Below are positions 34,181 to 47,248 of a DNA stretch of 64,000 nucleotides, piece by piece (the first letter of the stretch is position 1; every line of letters starts with the position of its first letter). A program made the position numbers and the translations under genes. The notes beneath the pieces were generated by a model that saw only the letters and a list, made by a program, of their open reading frames with translations, was not told the DNA's origin and made no database searches. This DNA comes from Anabas testudineus (Eukaryota; Chordata; Actinopteri; Anabantiformes; Anabantidae): NCBI RefSeq assembly GCF_900324465.2, contig NC_046626.1, forward strand, positions 8,526,459-8,590,458. The letters run 5' to 3'.

Positions 34181-37100
34181 TTAATGTGCTTTACTCCTTC
34201 TGTCAGCTGCAGAGGCCCTGTGGCTGGTGAAGTTATTTAGGACACATGTGTTGGTCAGCATAGAGAGTTTACAGTTCAGGGTGTCTTTACTCCTGCCCCA
34301 GCAATTGTCGCCTCGATCTGCATTTTCCTCTCCTCCTTTATCCCCGTCTTCCTCTTCAATCTCACTCTCGTCATCACTGCGTTCATCTTTTTCCAGCTGA
34401 GGACAAGAGGAGACACAGAGTTTAACATGAATGACAAAGCTGGAAAACTTGTGGCAGAATCGCAATTTCAATTTGATGTAGTCTTTCTAATGCTCACCTT
34501 GCCTTTCAGGAATTTATAGACCATACGTAAGATTAAACCAGCCCAGAAGATGTGAAGAGCCTGCAGCACCATCAGCAGGATGTTAAAAAAGTAGTAGCCA
34601 ACAAAGGGCTCAAAAACCTCCATGGACAGCACCAGCGTGGTATGGATGATTCTGTAAGTAGTCAAATCATTTATGTCAACTGTTTCTGAGTAAAGACTTA
34701 GTCACCCACACTATACTGGGAAGAAAAACTTACTTGCTGGGGAAAATCACCAGTCGTGTCACAAGGAAGACCACAGCAAACACAATAAACAGTGCGTCAC
34801 ATGTTTTCTTCCAGCCAGTGCCGTAGTTGAACATCTTCGCAGACTGCAAAAATATAAATCACTGGCTTGATCAAGGAAGTAACACATGCTCAGTTTGTGT
34901 ATCAGCGCTTATGTATTGTTGTTTATTTGTGTAGGTAAACAAAGATCACCTCTGTCTTCTAAAGACTCACAGGATTAGTCTGCTGAAACAGTAAACTCAG
35001 TGTTCCTACAGGCTACTACAGAGATCTCACACTAGATACTAATTTTCTTAGAACAAAGTCAAATGCTTTCAAGTACAGTAGCTTCTTCAGTCTGAGGAAA
35101 CTTGGTAGGAGAACTCAAATTTCTCCTTGAAGGTGGTTTCACTATTTAACTGTACTGAATATGCTCATTAGGTGAACAGTGGAAGAAAAAAGTGGGTTGT
35201 TAAGTGTGGCGTTCCCGTTGGACATGTGAAGTGCTCTTGATTCTATTAGGGATGAATAAAAAGGCAGCATGACAAATTGGAGATAGATTGTGTCTAAAGC
35301 CTCCACCTCTGTTTCCACTTGAACATGTATAACTTCTCTCATGCCCCTCTCGTACCACTTTTATTGTCTGTCCAGACAGTATATAATTGTCCTCAAATGA
35401 GTGTCCTTCAAGTGAAGATTCACAGCTGATTCTGGTCCCTGAGGTGTTGCTCCCCACATCTACAGTTCAGAGGGGTTTACGTCCAGAGTCCAGGACTTAA
35501 AGGGGGATACAATGTCTATGATGTTACAATGCCATAGTTGAAAGAGTTATGACTAATTAAATCTAGAAATACCATCTAATGGGCCTATTCAATGTGAAAT
35601 TTGACGTAAGGTCTCCTAACAACTTGGATGAGTAGTGAAACCTTCTGACCTAACAAGAGAGCAGTCAGGTTGCCATGACTCATCTTCCAGACCAATGGAC
35701 AGGACTCTATGGTGATATGCTCTGAAGAGACTAATTATATTTGTGAGGTCCCAAGTGCTGCTTAAGCTATGGCTCTAGAGCCTGACTCAATCACGTGGGA
35801 CTTGAGGTACAAGTTGTGCATTTGAGTCTAACCACAACTACATTGCAACAGTATGTGAGTTACCTCTAGCAGGATGTCAGAGGAGTCATGAAGCAGCATG
35901 ACCAAGGTGCCGATGCGAATGTAGTTGGCACAGTAGGAGAAACTTAGCAGGAAGATGGTGGCCAAATGGTGGATCACCTGTTCTTTAAAATCCTGGCAAA
36001 GCAAGTAGCAAAAATAAGTATGTGAACCCTTTAGAATTTCATCATTTTCTGCAATAATTCCTTATCAAATGTGATGTGATCTTCATCTAAGTCAAGAGTA
36101 TAAACAAATATAATATTCCTAAAATAATGACACAAAAAACCCTGATCTTTTGTGTTTTATGTTTTATTAAGAACAACCATAAAACCCTCATAGTGCTTAA
36201 TTAATACTAAGGTAATTAATTAATACCTGCACATTGTTCAAGAGGAATTTTTGTCCATTCTTCCTGCAGAAATGCTTTAGCTCTGTCATATTCTTTGGAC
36301 GTCCCGTGTCTGTCTCTCTTCAAGTTGTTCCATAGCATCTCTATTGGGTTGAGGTCTAAGCTCTGACTTTGTCACTCCAAAAGGTGGATTTTGTTTTTCT
36401 AAAGCCATTCTGTTCAGAATTCAATTCAATCACTGCCAGGCCCTGATGCAACAAAGCAGGACCAGGCTGTCACTGTTGTTTCTTTACCTCATTGATGAGT
36501 GTTAAGTAACTGTAGACTGGTGAATTTCTAAAGTCTCTGAAATAACTTTTGTAACTCTTTCCAGCTTCATGTAAATGAAACATTCTTGATTGTAGAGCTC
36601 CTTTTAGCAAGGCATGGCTCACATAAACGTATTCTTCTTGTGCAGAGCAAACCAAAAAAGTTTAAATGTTTTTTGTCAGTAGAAGCTGACAAGCTTTTTT
36701 TAAATTTCATTATTCCAGGGGTTTTCATACTTGTTCTACTAGTAGTTTGAGGTTTTTCTGGTTGTTCTCAATAAAGGCACAGAAGATTATTACTTTAGGC
36801 ACATTAAAATTGTTAATACTTTCTACTTAGATGAAGATCAGATCACATTTTCAAATTAATGCAGAAAACTATGAAATTCCAAAACGTTCACATACTTTTT
36901 CTTGTCACTGTTTGTAAAATGTCTATTTAGTAAGGTTATGTTCCGTTATTTACTGTGCATTAACTGAAGTGTCTCATTAAAGCAGGAGTAAAGTTAGTGG
37001 AAAACAATCAAGTATAAAATATGTTGTTGTGAATCAGGAGGGAAACAGAAATGCTAGATTGATGACTGAATACTGAGGTCCTCACCTTCCTCTTAACATC

Positions 37101-40100
37101 CACAGAGATCCGCAGAAGCAGGGAGCCATAAAACCCCATCTCCAGCATGTAGTACCAGTAATGAACCTTTTCCATGGGCTGTAGGAGAAACATTATTTAA
37201 AAGTCAATATAAAACCATTTAAATACAAGATTTATTATTAGCACACAAATAGACCCATATCAGCCAAGACTAGACAATTTTCCGAGATAAAATGTACTAG
37301 TTACAAATAACAGGTTAGAGAACAACTATTTTATTGTCATTCCAAAATATACAAGGTTCACAGCACATTTAGAACGAAGGTTCAGTGCATTGACTCACAG
37401 TTGGGCTCACAGTAGAGTGATTTCAAAATGATAAATATGAAATATATGAATTGCATATTTAGGATCCTCATTACCAAACAAGAAAGGGCACCTTGACGGT
37501 GCAGTGTTAAAATGATTAGCCAATTAATTGATTAATTTGATAACCAGCTTTTCAACCAACAGTATATCAAGTCCTGGCACTAAACACTTTGATTGAATTT
37601 CACACAAAGACCAACACTACTTTACACAGACAACATATAACAGTTGCTTTGCACAGCAACTCTCCAACTGCTGCACCAGCCCCAGTGGTGCAACAGATAA
37701 GGCTCTGGCCTTTTAAACCAGGTACTGAGTGGTTTATGTTTAGTAGAGTGGCACAGTAGCAGCATGCTGGGCCCCTAACCCCGAGGCTGATGGCTCAAAA
37801 TAATCCACAAACAGTACATTTGATGACAATAGCCATTAGCGGTGGCTTTAATTCAAGTTTTAGTTCTGCCAATACAGTTTGTGTGTCTCTTTAGTAGGAA
37901 TAACGAAACAGGAAACCTCACTGAAGCAAATCTGATCTGTTTCACACAAACTCAGACTTCACTTCACAAAGCCTGTCTACGCACAGGTAACACTTTATAA
38001 CGTCCACATAAAACATGACACTTCACTCATTGCTGTGGCTGCACATAAATGGATGTAGTTTTGTTTACTTTACCCTCTTGAATGAAAAGCAAAACATGCA
38101 AACTAGTTTCACCTGTACTGGATACTGCCTCCAACACTCCCTGAGGTCCCAGAACCAGGGTTTCTGCAGAGAAAAGAAGAAAAAAGATTCAACAAGAAAC
38201 CTGTACTGGTAGAAAGAATAGCAATAACTAATGTTTAGATGATTATTTATTTGCTGTAATTCCATTACAAGTTTTACAGCATTTTTAATTCATACTTACA
38301 TCAATCAAGCAGGTCAGTCCAGCTATAAAAGCTGTGAGGTAGAAAACAAACCTCCAACTGCAAAAATAAAACACTTGAGATCAGACATTTATCAGAAACA
38401 GAGAACAGAACGGAACGATGTAAACACATTTGATGAATACTTATTTTGTGGCAACTCTTCTAGACAAGATTTTTTTTTCCTAAAGAGCTCTAGAGTTTAC
38501 ATTGGGTGGTGAAGGAAGGGCTCTTGAGGGACGTCATCCGTGAATTAAACAATGAAAGGGCTGTGAGAGGAAATCACGTACGCAGCTTCGCCAAACTTCT
38601 TGGAACGACAGGGCCTGTCTTGGCTTCTGCGAAGTCTGAACCAGGTCTCAATCTGCCTCTGGGTTTTGCCACACAGTGCCATCAAACCAACAATTTCACT
38701 CTGATAAAACAGAAAAAGGGAAAAACACGAGATAGGAAGGAGAGAAGAGCAGGAATTGATGTTGATAAATGACAGGTACAAAGGAGGAAATGTTCAGATC
38801 ATCAAGCATCAAGTCCCAAAAGTGCTTTTGATGCAGTAAAGTATATTAGTAGGAAAAACAAATATAAGTAATTTTCCAAAAGCCAAGAAAATAATCAGTA
38901 CAAATGAGTTTTGAACATTTCCCCCTATTCCAAGAACAGAGACGTGCCACTATCACTTTAATCTACTCTATTAATCTACTAATCTAGAATTAATCTACTA
39001 TAATCTACAAAGAAAAAAAAGTAAAACCTATCATCTTAAAAAATAACCACAATATCAACAAAGAGCTGAGTTCTTTCCAGGCTGACCTGTGTCGGCTGTC
39101 TGCTCTGCTGGGTGTAAAACGACTCCAGCTTTGGGGAGGGGGCAGCAGTCATTTGCACTCTATTCTTTACCCCTAAACATCTGCCTACGGGTGGAGCAAA
39201 AAACCTGGGGACAGGGAGAACAAAAGATAGTTACACAAACGATAATATAACACCCACTGTGAGATGGTCAAAGAACCAGACGACAGGTAAATAATAAGCC
39301 ACAGTCAGCAAACACTAAAGGGACAATTACAAGCTGCAGTGTATATATGCATTATGCTAAGGCAAAGTGGTGTGTGTGTGTATTTAGGGATGTATAGTTT
39401 AGCTACTAAGCTTGACACGCTAAGATAATATTAACTGATCCCTAAGAAAGAAATTTAGCAGTCCGAGAGTAGTGAGTAGAAATTGGATACAGGTAAGCAG
39501 AATTAACTGGATATCCTTAAGCAGTGGGCTCATTGTCTGAAAACGAGTTGGTACAAAGCTGAAAACAACAAGTTTTTCTTCAATGTCCATGAGAAGCTGA
39601 TATTTTGGCGACATACAACACATGTCAGCAATTTAGTGTATATAGTAACAACAGCATGGAGTCGCATAGAGTCAGGAAAATGGGACCTTTTAACTCTGTT
39701 GAAGGAGCGTTAACATGCCCACTTGCACCTCCCAGTCCATTCTACAGTGCTCACTGTTTTCATCAGCTTCACTACACTTTGGAAAGTCCAAACTGAAAAT
39801 CAATAGATGAAGAAAAAGTACTGCACACAGGACTCTATGCGCACCACCTTAGTTTAACAGGAGCACAAATCTGGCCCATTCCCTCTCTTTCACTTTGTCA
39901 GTTTCTCTACTCCTTGTCCCCAAAGGCCCTTTTTCTTGATAATAACAATACCTGCCCTCCTAAAACACCTGCTCTCCGCCCCACAACTCATATCCTCTTA
40001 CAAATAGAGCGTCCTCCATAGTTACTGGATTGTTGGAAATGCTGCATGACGGTCTGTAACCAAGTCAAACAATAATAGCTTTTTCATTTTTAAGTATTTA

Positions 40101-40381
40101 ATTGCCACACGTTCCTTTGCAGAGATAAGACAATGACCCTCGTCTGTAAAGCAGACAATATCCCAAACACATCACCCACATCTTCAGAGAACAAAGAGAG
40201 CATTTGTGTTGCACCTCTCAAACACGTAGCGCATGGCGACAAAGCCCAGGGCAAGGGGCAATACGATGAGGAGGTCCAGAGGTTGCGGTCGGGCAGAGTC
40301 TGGCAGCTGCTCCATGTCTCTCCACGTCACTCCTGGAGGGAGCCAGTAATCCTGTTTCCATAAGTCAGGCAGCAGGTCCAT
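34181..40381 (-). CDS. cers4: Ceramide synthase 4 (homeobox-type)
   Basis: Ten coding exons on the minus strand: 40381-40215, 39204-39087, 38700-38582, 38357-38300, 38163-38113, 37178-37086, 35992-35864, 34843-34734, 34651-34498 and 34396-34181 (1215 nt, 404 aa; human CERS4 394). The enzyme N-acylates sphingoid bases with fatty acyl-CoA in the ER membrane. It begins [16 protein letters not shown] with a first membrane segment ([14 protein letters not shown]). The truncated homeobox-like domain follows ([15 protein letters not shown]), then the TLC domain with [14 protein letters not shown] and the Lag1 motif ending LLHDSSD. The acidic tail begins [15 protein letters not shown], a known CK2-type target in CerS2-6. 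[13 protein letters not shown] and LILRM favour CERS4 over CERS2. The exon 3/4 junction gives EAAWRF where the family has EASWRF. CERS1 is excluded because it lacks the homeobox-like domain. Confidence 0.88.
36002..36911 (-). mobile_element. Tc1-like DNA transposon, internally deleted (cers4 intron 6)
   Basis: About 0.9 kb bounded by inverted repeats of roughly 100 bp. The left end reads AAGTATGTGAACC and TTCATCTAAGT; the right end is the matching complement (GTTCACATACTTTTTCTTG). The interior on the minus strand keeps the end of a Tc1 transposase gene ([16 protein letters not shown] and nearby), while the rest of the gene is missing. It therefore cannot move itself. The left end lies only about 10 nt upstream of the exon 7 acceptor of cers4. 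The same family occurs at 61353-62041 in the opposite orientation. Confidence 0.85.
37679..37808 (+). pseudogene. tRNA-Arg(CCT)/initiator tRNA-Met fused relic (copy B)
   Basis: Positions 37679-37738 follow tRNA-Arg(CCT) as I recall it from its 5' end (GCCCCAGTGG, GATAAGGC, CTGGCCT, CCAGG) into the T arm, and 37742-37808 follow initiator tRNA-Met (AGTAGAGTGGCACAG, GCATGCTGGGCCC). The CCT anticodon has become TTT and the initiator CAT has become CCT, so neither half is functional. It has the same order and orientation as copy A at 33906-34010. It sits in cers4 intron 5, antisense to the gene. Confidence 0.65.
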
Positions 40382-41420
40382 TCTGCTGTAATTGATAGGA
40401 AGACATGAAGAAAACAAAGTAAACATGGTGAATATGAACAAAGGATTCAATGGCTTCAAAGCTCAGTCTAACCAATATATTTCATCCAGGTAAACCCAAT
40501 GTGGGACGTCTGTCCCACAGTTAAGTAAACTCTGAACTCTGAATGAAGCCTCAGAAGCCTCTGAATCACGTATGTGGATAATAATATTATTATATTAATA
40601 CTACAATGTATGTTATGAACACATTGTGTTCAGAGCTTATTGACAGGTGTCATCCGTCTCTAACACAACTAAAAAAATGTAATAAACTCATCTATAAGTC
40701 ACTAAAGTTATACAAGCACATTAGGTATAACACACTAGTATCACAATAATCTGATGAAACAGTCACATATACTTTGTAAAGCTGTAAAACAAAAACGGCT
40801 CTAAATGATAACACTATGTTATAAATACCAGAATGAAATGCTAAAACTAAAAAAATACACATGAATATAAATAGGTTATAATATTGCTTGTCTGTGTAAA
40901 AAAAAAAACAGCCTGAAAACAAGGAGCAGTGCAGCAAGAACTAACATAGAACTAATACCTGTTTTCATTTGCACCATGAAACAAATGAAGCTGCGTTTAA
41001 ACTGATAGAAATGGACTAAGGAGCAGAAACTCACCTGTCGGCAGCTCCGTGGAAATTAAGAAGTGATCACTGCTGTTTCAGCCTAATGTGGCTGGTGCTG
41101 AGCTTCTGTGTCTGCTTCCTAACGACGGGAGGACTAGTGAACTGTTCAGGGCACAGCTTTCAAAATAATAGCCACTTGCATGTGGAGCACAGGATATTTT
41201 TTTAGCAAACACACTCGCCTGTTTGAGCCTCCAAAATAAATACACACATAACTGTACATACTTTATTCCACAGAACATTTGAGCAATTTAACCATAACTT
41301 TGTGCACAGCTGATGCACAGGTAACGGAGGCATACCTTTATTTTGAAAACTTCCGGGTCTTGTCAGTCTTTCTCTAACATGATGATGCAGCTTGATGGCT
41401 GAGCTGCTAATGAAACACCA
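40382..41420 (-). promoter_or_regulatory. cers4: cers4 5' UTR, upstream exon and promoter
   Basis: The ATG exon begins just after an acceptor (TTACAG, about 40387), so the 5' UTR is split. A candidate 5' exon ends at 41035 on the minus strand with donor CCGACAG|GTGAGT. A second possible donor (AAAG|GTATGCC) lies near 41337, downstream of CCGGAAG, an ETS-type site. Which exon is first cannot be told from sequence alone. Confidence 0.45.
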
Positions 41421-42451
41421 GGGGCGTCTCCTGTTCACAGCACTGTTCATGACCCATTAACTCATTACTGACAACAAAGAAAACACTGAGCATCTCTAGC
41501 TAACCTTTTGACCTGGTGTACCTATTATATCTCATTACATTTCCTTATATTCCTTTGCAGGTTACATTTATGAGAGAACTCCCCTGGGCTACCACTATTG
41601 AAAATAGTATCAGATGATCCCACATCCACAGCAACAAGCCAGGACATTTCCAGGACCTGGTAATTTCAAGGTAAACACAAGTTTCTGATTGTGTTCATAA
41701 CCGGGCTGCTGTGTTCACAGTCTCTCTGCTGAACAAATGTGTGTGCTGTCATTATAGATTTATAGTCTGCTATACCACAAACTCACACATCGCACACAGA
41801 TCCGCCTCATTTCTTCCAAGTTCATGCCAACACACACACAGATACACAGTTCAATCCTCCTCTCGCTGCCTCTTCCTGAGTCAAAGCTCTCAGCTGAGAG
41901 GATTGAAGCTGTTTGTCATGCACATCAGTCAGGACCGCAGCTGTGTTATGTTATACATTTGTGTGATATGCGTTAGAACCAGTGGTGGGGTACTAGCAGA
42001 TGGCGAAGTTGGAGAGTCTGTGTACATTTATACAACAGACAAACATGATTTGCATGTAAACTAGTGTGTACGCAACATCTGATGTGCGTCACATGTGTGT
42101 TTATCGTATGTACACTTCTGTGGGATAGAAAATAGCTTGTGTGCATTTAGAAAGCTATTTGCATACTGTATGTACCAGCTGAGCCTGCAACCCAAACTAT
42201 TTTACAGCAACAAAAGTACACTACAAATAAGCAAAAGTAAAGATAATACAGTAGTTATTTATTTTTCTAGTGGCATCAATATTTCTATAAATATAAATAT
42301 AAATATTGAAACAGCAATGATGTGAGATGTTGAAAGTATAACTTATTACCATATGTTACTCACATGCATGACTGCATCATTCTGCCATTCATGTGAGGCC
42401 TGAGGTTATGTTTTATTGTGACCCTGCCTTATTTGCATATCTCTGTGCATT

Positions 42452-42538
<87 letters not shown>

Positions 42539-44799
42539 AGTATGATTAGGGTGATGAGAGCTGACTACTTTTGTTGTTTTTTCATGAAAGCAAATTGTCA
42601 GAACCCAATGAAGCACAAATCTGTCCTGTTAATTGCTGAACTAATGAGGTGGTTTTATGCTTGTGCTTCCAACCACCCGTTGGAGACTAATAAACTGTAG
42701 TTGACTGTTTTGGTCCTGTCAGCAAAGTCTGTCTCTGCACTGTTTCCTGTACTGTGCTAGATTTATGACGAAGGATAATTGTCCTCACTAACGCATTTCT
42801 TACTGACCATAGAAAACAACATAAATATTAAGGTTTCTATGCTTTTTGGAGTCATATAGATGTTGAAAACCTTTATCAGTGTAATTATAATTACACAAGC
42901 TGGAAGATGGTGAGGTCACTAAAATAAGACAATACTGCCTAAACCTAATTTAATGAAAATCCCACAAGCTAATTTTTTCAAAAAACAATTTCTCACTTTG
43001 GAGTTTATCCTAAGTGAGTTCCTCAGTGTGTTCTCTCATGGTGTGGAAGCTGAGTACTGACTGATCCCACTGTGATCTGTAGAGATGTAGTTCTCTAGGT
43101 ATCCAGAAGAGGTCTCAGCTGACCAGACCAAGTTCAAGTTCACTGACGAACAGCTTGTAAGGAACACTACTGTCTCTGAAGTGTGAGTCAAATGCCTCAA
43201 ATCAGCTGAAAAATTCCAAACTCTTAACGCTTAATACTTAAGATAATTTTGTAGTTAATAATATGGATCTTTTGAAAAATCCTAATATAAATAATGAAAT
43301 TTGTTCTTATTTACTCTAAACTAGCAGAGTGCTGTGGTGGGTTAAAGATACGATGGTGCGTGATGGTGGGCATGTGATTATATTTCATCACTGGGGGTGA
43401 TCTAACTCTTGAATTAACTGTCTGTGTCTCTTTACAAGCCCCCAATTGATTATTCCATTGATTCATATGCTCTTTTTAATATTGATCCAAGGGGCAGGCC
43501 ATTGCTCAGTTTTAGGTTTATGTGTTTGCATTATTGGTACGATGTGCTGTGTTTGTGTTTATAGCATGTGTGTGTGTTTGTGTGAGTAATTAGGCTCCAA
43601 TAAAAGCAGGACAAGATAAAAGCGTTTACTTCATTAAAAAACTGAATGCCACTTTAACGAAACATTAGGAAAATAGCTAATTTTACAAGCAACAATCTAC
43701 ATCCAGGAAGTTGGATCATATACAACAGTTCAATATTGCATTAAAAGTCTTTTGGTCATCATTACAGAAACAAACAGTGTTTTACAAATCAGTAAAATAC
43801 AGTATCAACACTAAATGTTGTTTGTAAAGAGCCTCAATTTAAAGGGTTTTGCGTTTTAATAACGGGCAAAAAAATTATATTATAAAACAAGTGGCAAAAG
43901 GAGCAGAAATATCATTAGTATGAAATCGATATTAGCTTTTCTCATATTTCTACAGGCACTATTGAAAAGATTTGGCTGGTGCACCGGACTGGGCCTAGAG
44001 GCAAAAAGGATTAGGGGGGAGGAAATTGGTGTACATGCATTTCATAATGATAACTTTATATGACACATAGTCACTCAGCACTGTGACCCTCCGCACTGAG
44101 CCTCATAAGCCTCTTAAAGGGATGGCGACACGAAACAGCAAAGCCCCAAATAAAATAGGCTGTATTAACTGTTATGTATTATAAACTCTAGCTTTTATAG
44201 CGGAGTAAGATCTAGGACACAGTGAATTTGAAAGAAATAAAGTAATACAAATAGCAGCTAGGGCTCAAGGTCGGGAGGCAAATTAAGTGAGTCCCTCAGT
44301 TAACCGAGGCTTTGGTTAATTAGAAATAATTTTACCTGAGGATCATCTTAGAGGTGGGACAAACGCCACACAACATCCAGCGCACTTCACATCAAGTTAC
44401 TGAGAAGCTAGTTAGACATCTTCTAATCTTCTGAGTCAGCTTAATTGCCCTTCTTGTCAAAAGGGACCTCTCCTGCAGCAGCTCTGCCTCTGTAACTCAG
44501 CTCTGGGATTTGTGACGTCATTATAGAATTACAATATGATCAGATCACAGTCTTTCCCAAGTGTTTGTCACTCTGAAAGCTGCAGTGTAACATTATGTAG
44601 ACTATATGTTTCTAATAATATGTTGGGATAGATTCAGATTTGTTCTTTCTCTCACTCTGACATGCTGCATTTCCTCTGTGTGTGCAGCTTGTGTTATGGT
44701 TTCAAAAATATACTGTAATATACTGGAGTTTCTTCTATTTTTAAAAGTTGAGCTTTTAACGTAGACCTCCATTTCATGTCTCTCCTCGTCCCCTGATTG
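41421..44799. other. Intergenic, cers4 to ctxn1
   Basis: No coding exon, RNA gene or repeat family was recognised apart from a TG microsatellite at 42452-42536. The part nearest 44799 is probably ctxn1 3' UTR. Confidence 0.5.
42452..42536. repeat. (TG)n microsatellite
   Basis: About 42 TG units with one C substitution near the left end. Confidence 0.95.
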
Positions 44800-45075
44800 T
44801 TACACCAGTGCATAATCAAACTGTCCTCTGTCCAACCCCGACTTGTGATCAGTCCAAGATGAAGACGGCATGCTGCTGTAGGGATCTAATAAGATACGGA
44901 CACAGCGAACAACAAGAAAGAGCAGCAGAAGCACAAGGAGGCCCACAAAACACAGGGCCGTTCCCTGCTCTGGCTGCCCCGCCATGGGCTGCAGCACCGT
45001 TGGGCCCCTGGCAAATCCAGGGGGAGAAGGAGAGGACAGATCATAGTCCGCAACCCAGTAGTTGCCATCACCCAT
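44800..45075 (-). CDS. ctxn1: Cortexin-1
   Basis: A single coding exon of 91 residues. Cortexins are small single-pass membrane proteins of neurons, abundant in cortex in mammals. The N-terminus ([12 protein letters not shown]) is followed by a hydrophobic segment at about residues 40-56 ([17 protein letters not shown]) and the nearly invariant cytoplasmic tail [20 protein letters not shown] followed by a C-terminal GQFDYALV. The tail differs from human CTXN1 at only a few positions. An acceptor (CGCTTTCAAG) abuts the ATG, so the 5' UTR lies on upstream exons. The neighbour timm44 is also its neighbour in human 19p13.2, which supports ctxn1 over ctxn2 or ctxn3. The protein is 91 aa against 82 in human, the difference being in the variable N-terminus. 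Confidence 0.95.
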   Translation of the reverse strand: MGDGNYWVADYDLSSPSPPGFARGPTVLQPMAGQPEQGTALCFVGLLVLLLLFLVVRCVRILLDPYSSMPSSSWTDHKSGLDRGQFDYALV

Positions 45076-45757
45076 CTTGAAAGCGAGGGAATGTTTTGAA
45101 GGTTAAAATAGCTTACTGTAGCAGTTTTATTTTGCAGTCACAAGCTATCAGGAATGGCATGACTCTGCAGGATTATTTTTGTTACTCAGTGTGATTTTTT
45201 AAACCCTGGAGGACGATCACATAGTGAATTCTGGCAGCTGTCAGCAGATTGAACTAAACAGCAGTATATACCACAAGCCAGAGGGCGAAGAAGTTGTTCC
45301 AGCAAAAATTACACAGAGCGAATCAGTAGTGCAAATTAATAAGGTCTCTGGTGAACCAAGCAGCAAGATGAGGCATCTCAGTGAAGTTTAATTAGTTTGA
45401 ACTGGCTGGTCTTCTTGGGTCCCTCTCTCTCGTCCTGTCTTCTTCTCCTTTATGAGCTCTCAATGGAAGCTAAAAATACAAAACCTGAGGCCATTACTTC
45501 AAATCATTTGTGCAGTCTTCAGTTTATTTTTCAATATTTTAAGTTTCATCCAATAGCAGTCCAACAGGGGCCTTTATTATAGCTATAAAGTGAAGTTGAA
45601 ATCACACTGGAGGGGTTGAAGAGGCTCCACAGAACAGCATGCAGGCTGTAAGTGATCCGTATTGTGGGTTTTGTTTACAGATTACTGAATGAGTGGTTTG
45701 ACCTGAGTTTCAGTTGATTTACTGAAAAAAGAAAAACATATATTTTTATATCTTCAC

Positions 45758-45799
45758 CTTCATCCTGACATCCCAGAAACCTCCTCAGTTGGGATGTAC
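45758..45799 (-). other. ctxn1: Candidate ctxn1 5' UTR exon
   Basis: A 42-nt segment between a good acceptor (TTCTTCTCTTAG) and a donor (GATGAAG|GTGAAG) on the minus strand, about 0.7 kb upstream of the coding exon. Function is inferred from splice signals only. Confidence 0.38.
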
Positions 45800-46777
45800 C
45801 TAAGAGAAGAAAAAAGCAAAGATAAGTGAGTGAGTTTCCAGCAGGCAGAGGTGCTGAATGGAAGGAAAAGTCTTATTGATTCAGGGGTGGACGTGGGCCC
45901 TGGACATGTCAAAGATTATAGATTTTTGCTGTTTCATGGCCCCAAGTGAGGTGTTTTCAGGATTTCCCGTGCCAGCACACATTACAAGTGAAAAACAGTC
46001 TCGCTTTAAAACTATTACAAACCCTGTCCACTCTCTTGTGAGAAAAAGAACTGAGAAAGGACAGAGCCCGTAACTCCTCTCCTCTCCTTATCTTCAAATG
46101 AATGATGATAATAGAATGGAAATCTAATCTAATCCAGCAGGAATATGGAGAAAACCCTCAGAGAGCTGATGCACTGTTGCACAGAAATGCTCTCAGAGAC
46201 ATAGAGAGACATATCCTGCAGGAGGTGCACTCCCCAGTCAGCAGATTCTATTCCAGGAGCCTTCATTTCCCTCCTTACCACAAGTTGATAGCTCCCCTGC
46301 TCTCTGGATGATGGGACTTAAGGGCCAAGAGAAGCTTTAATAGGCGACTGGAAGACACAATGAAAGAAACTGCTTGCATCAGTATCAATTATCAAATTGG
46401 TATTCTGTTCTATTCTATTAGGAGGCTGCATGTGCAGGGCAACAAAAAACAAAACAAAACAAAAGACAAGACAGACTCAATAGTTAATAGAGAGCTATGA
46501 AGTAGGGATGATGTTTACACAACAAGACAATATAGGCAGTTGTTTAGTTAATGAAACTAATAGTAGCACATCTTCCATGAGAAACAGCATCACTATAATG
46601 CACGTAAGAGTTTTTACTGTTTTAGGGCATAGCCTATATGAAAAAAAACAAATGATTTTAAAATCTGTCTTAAATGTTACTGTATTATATCCCTTTTCAA
46701 TATCAGCCCAGTCTAAACACAACAACCGTGTTTGATTGTCACTGCAGTTTGTTCAGTTTTCCATCTCTTTTCTCGCC

Positions 46778-46796
46778 ACCCTAACCCTAACCCTAT
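46778..46796. repeat. Short interstitial telomere-like repeat
   Basis: Three CCCTAA-type units, flanked on both sides by a copied word (CTTTTCTCGCCA). This suggests a small local duplication or break repair rather than an old chromosome end. Confidence 0.6.
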
Positions 46797-47248
46797 CTTT
46801 TCTCGCCATCTCTCTCAAGTTGTTGAACAATAAAATGCAGAAGATATTTGGATCTGTGGCAAATCTGTGTTTTAAAGTTTCCCCAGAAAATTCATTTAAA
46901 GGTTTCCATGTCACTCAAGAAGAATGGTTACCCAAGTTCAGATGCACAAAAACCCACAAGGACAATGATGGAAACTCAGTGGCATTAAGAAGCAAAATAA
47001 ATAACAGAACAGATATGCAGTAATGGAAGGAGCAACATCAATATTATGTTTCACCAACACAGAAAGAAATAAAACTGTTTTTTGGAGCCCAGAATGGGAG
47101 TAAAATACTGAGAAATGAGAATCGCAGTTCTCCATTTACAAAACAGGAATAAAATCGGGTAAAAGGTAGATTTACGTTTTACGACCAAGCAGCAAAGCCA
47201 ATGAATTCTGATAACAGAGCACATGCTGTGACATATGGCATTCTTCTC

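Noticed and set aside
34181-40381. Calling the ceramide synthase CERS1, expected beside upf1 and homer3
   Set aside because: The protein has the homeobox-like segment ([15 protein letters not shown]), which CERS1 lacks, and its ends match CERS4, a 19p13.2 neighbour of ctxn1 and timm44.
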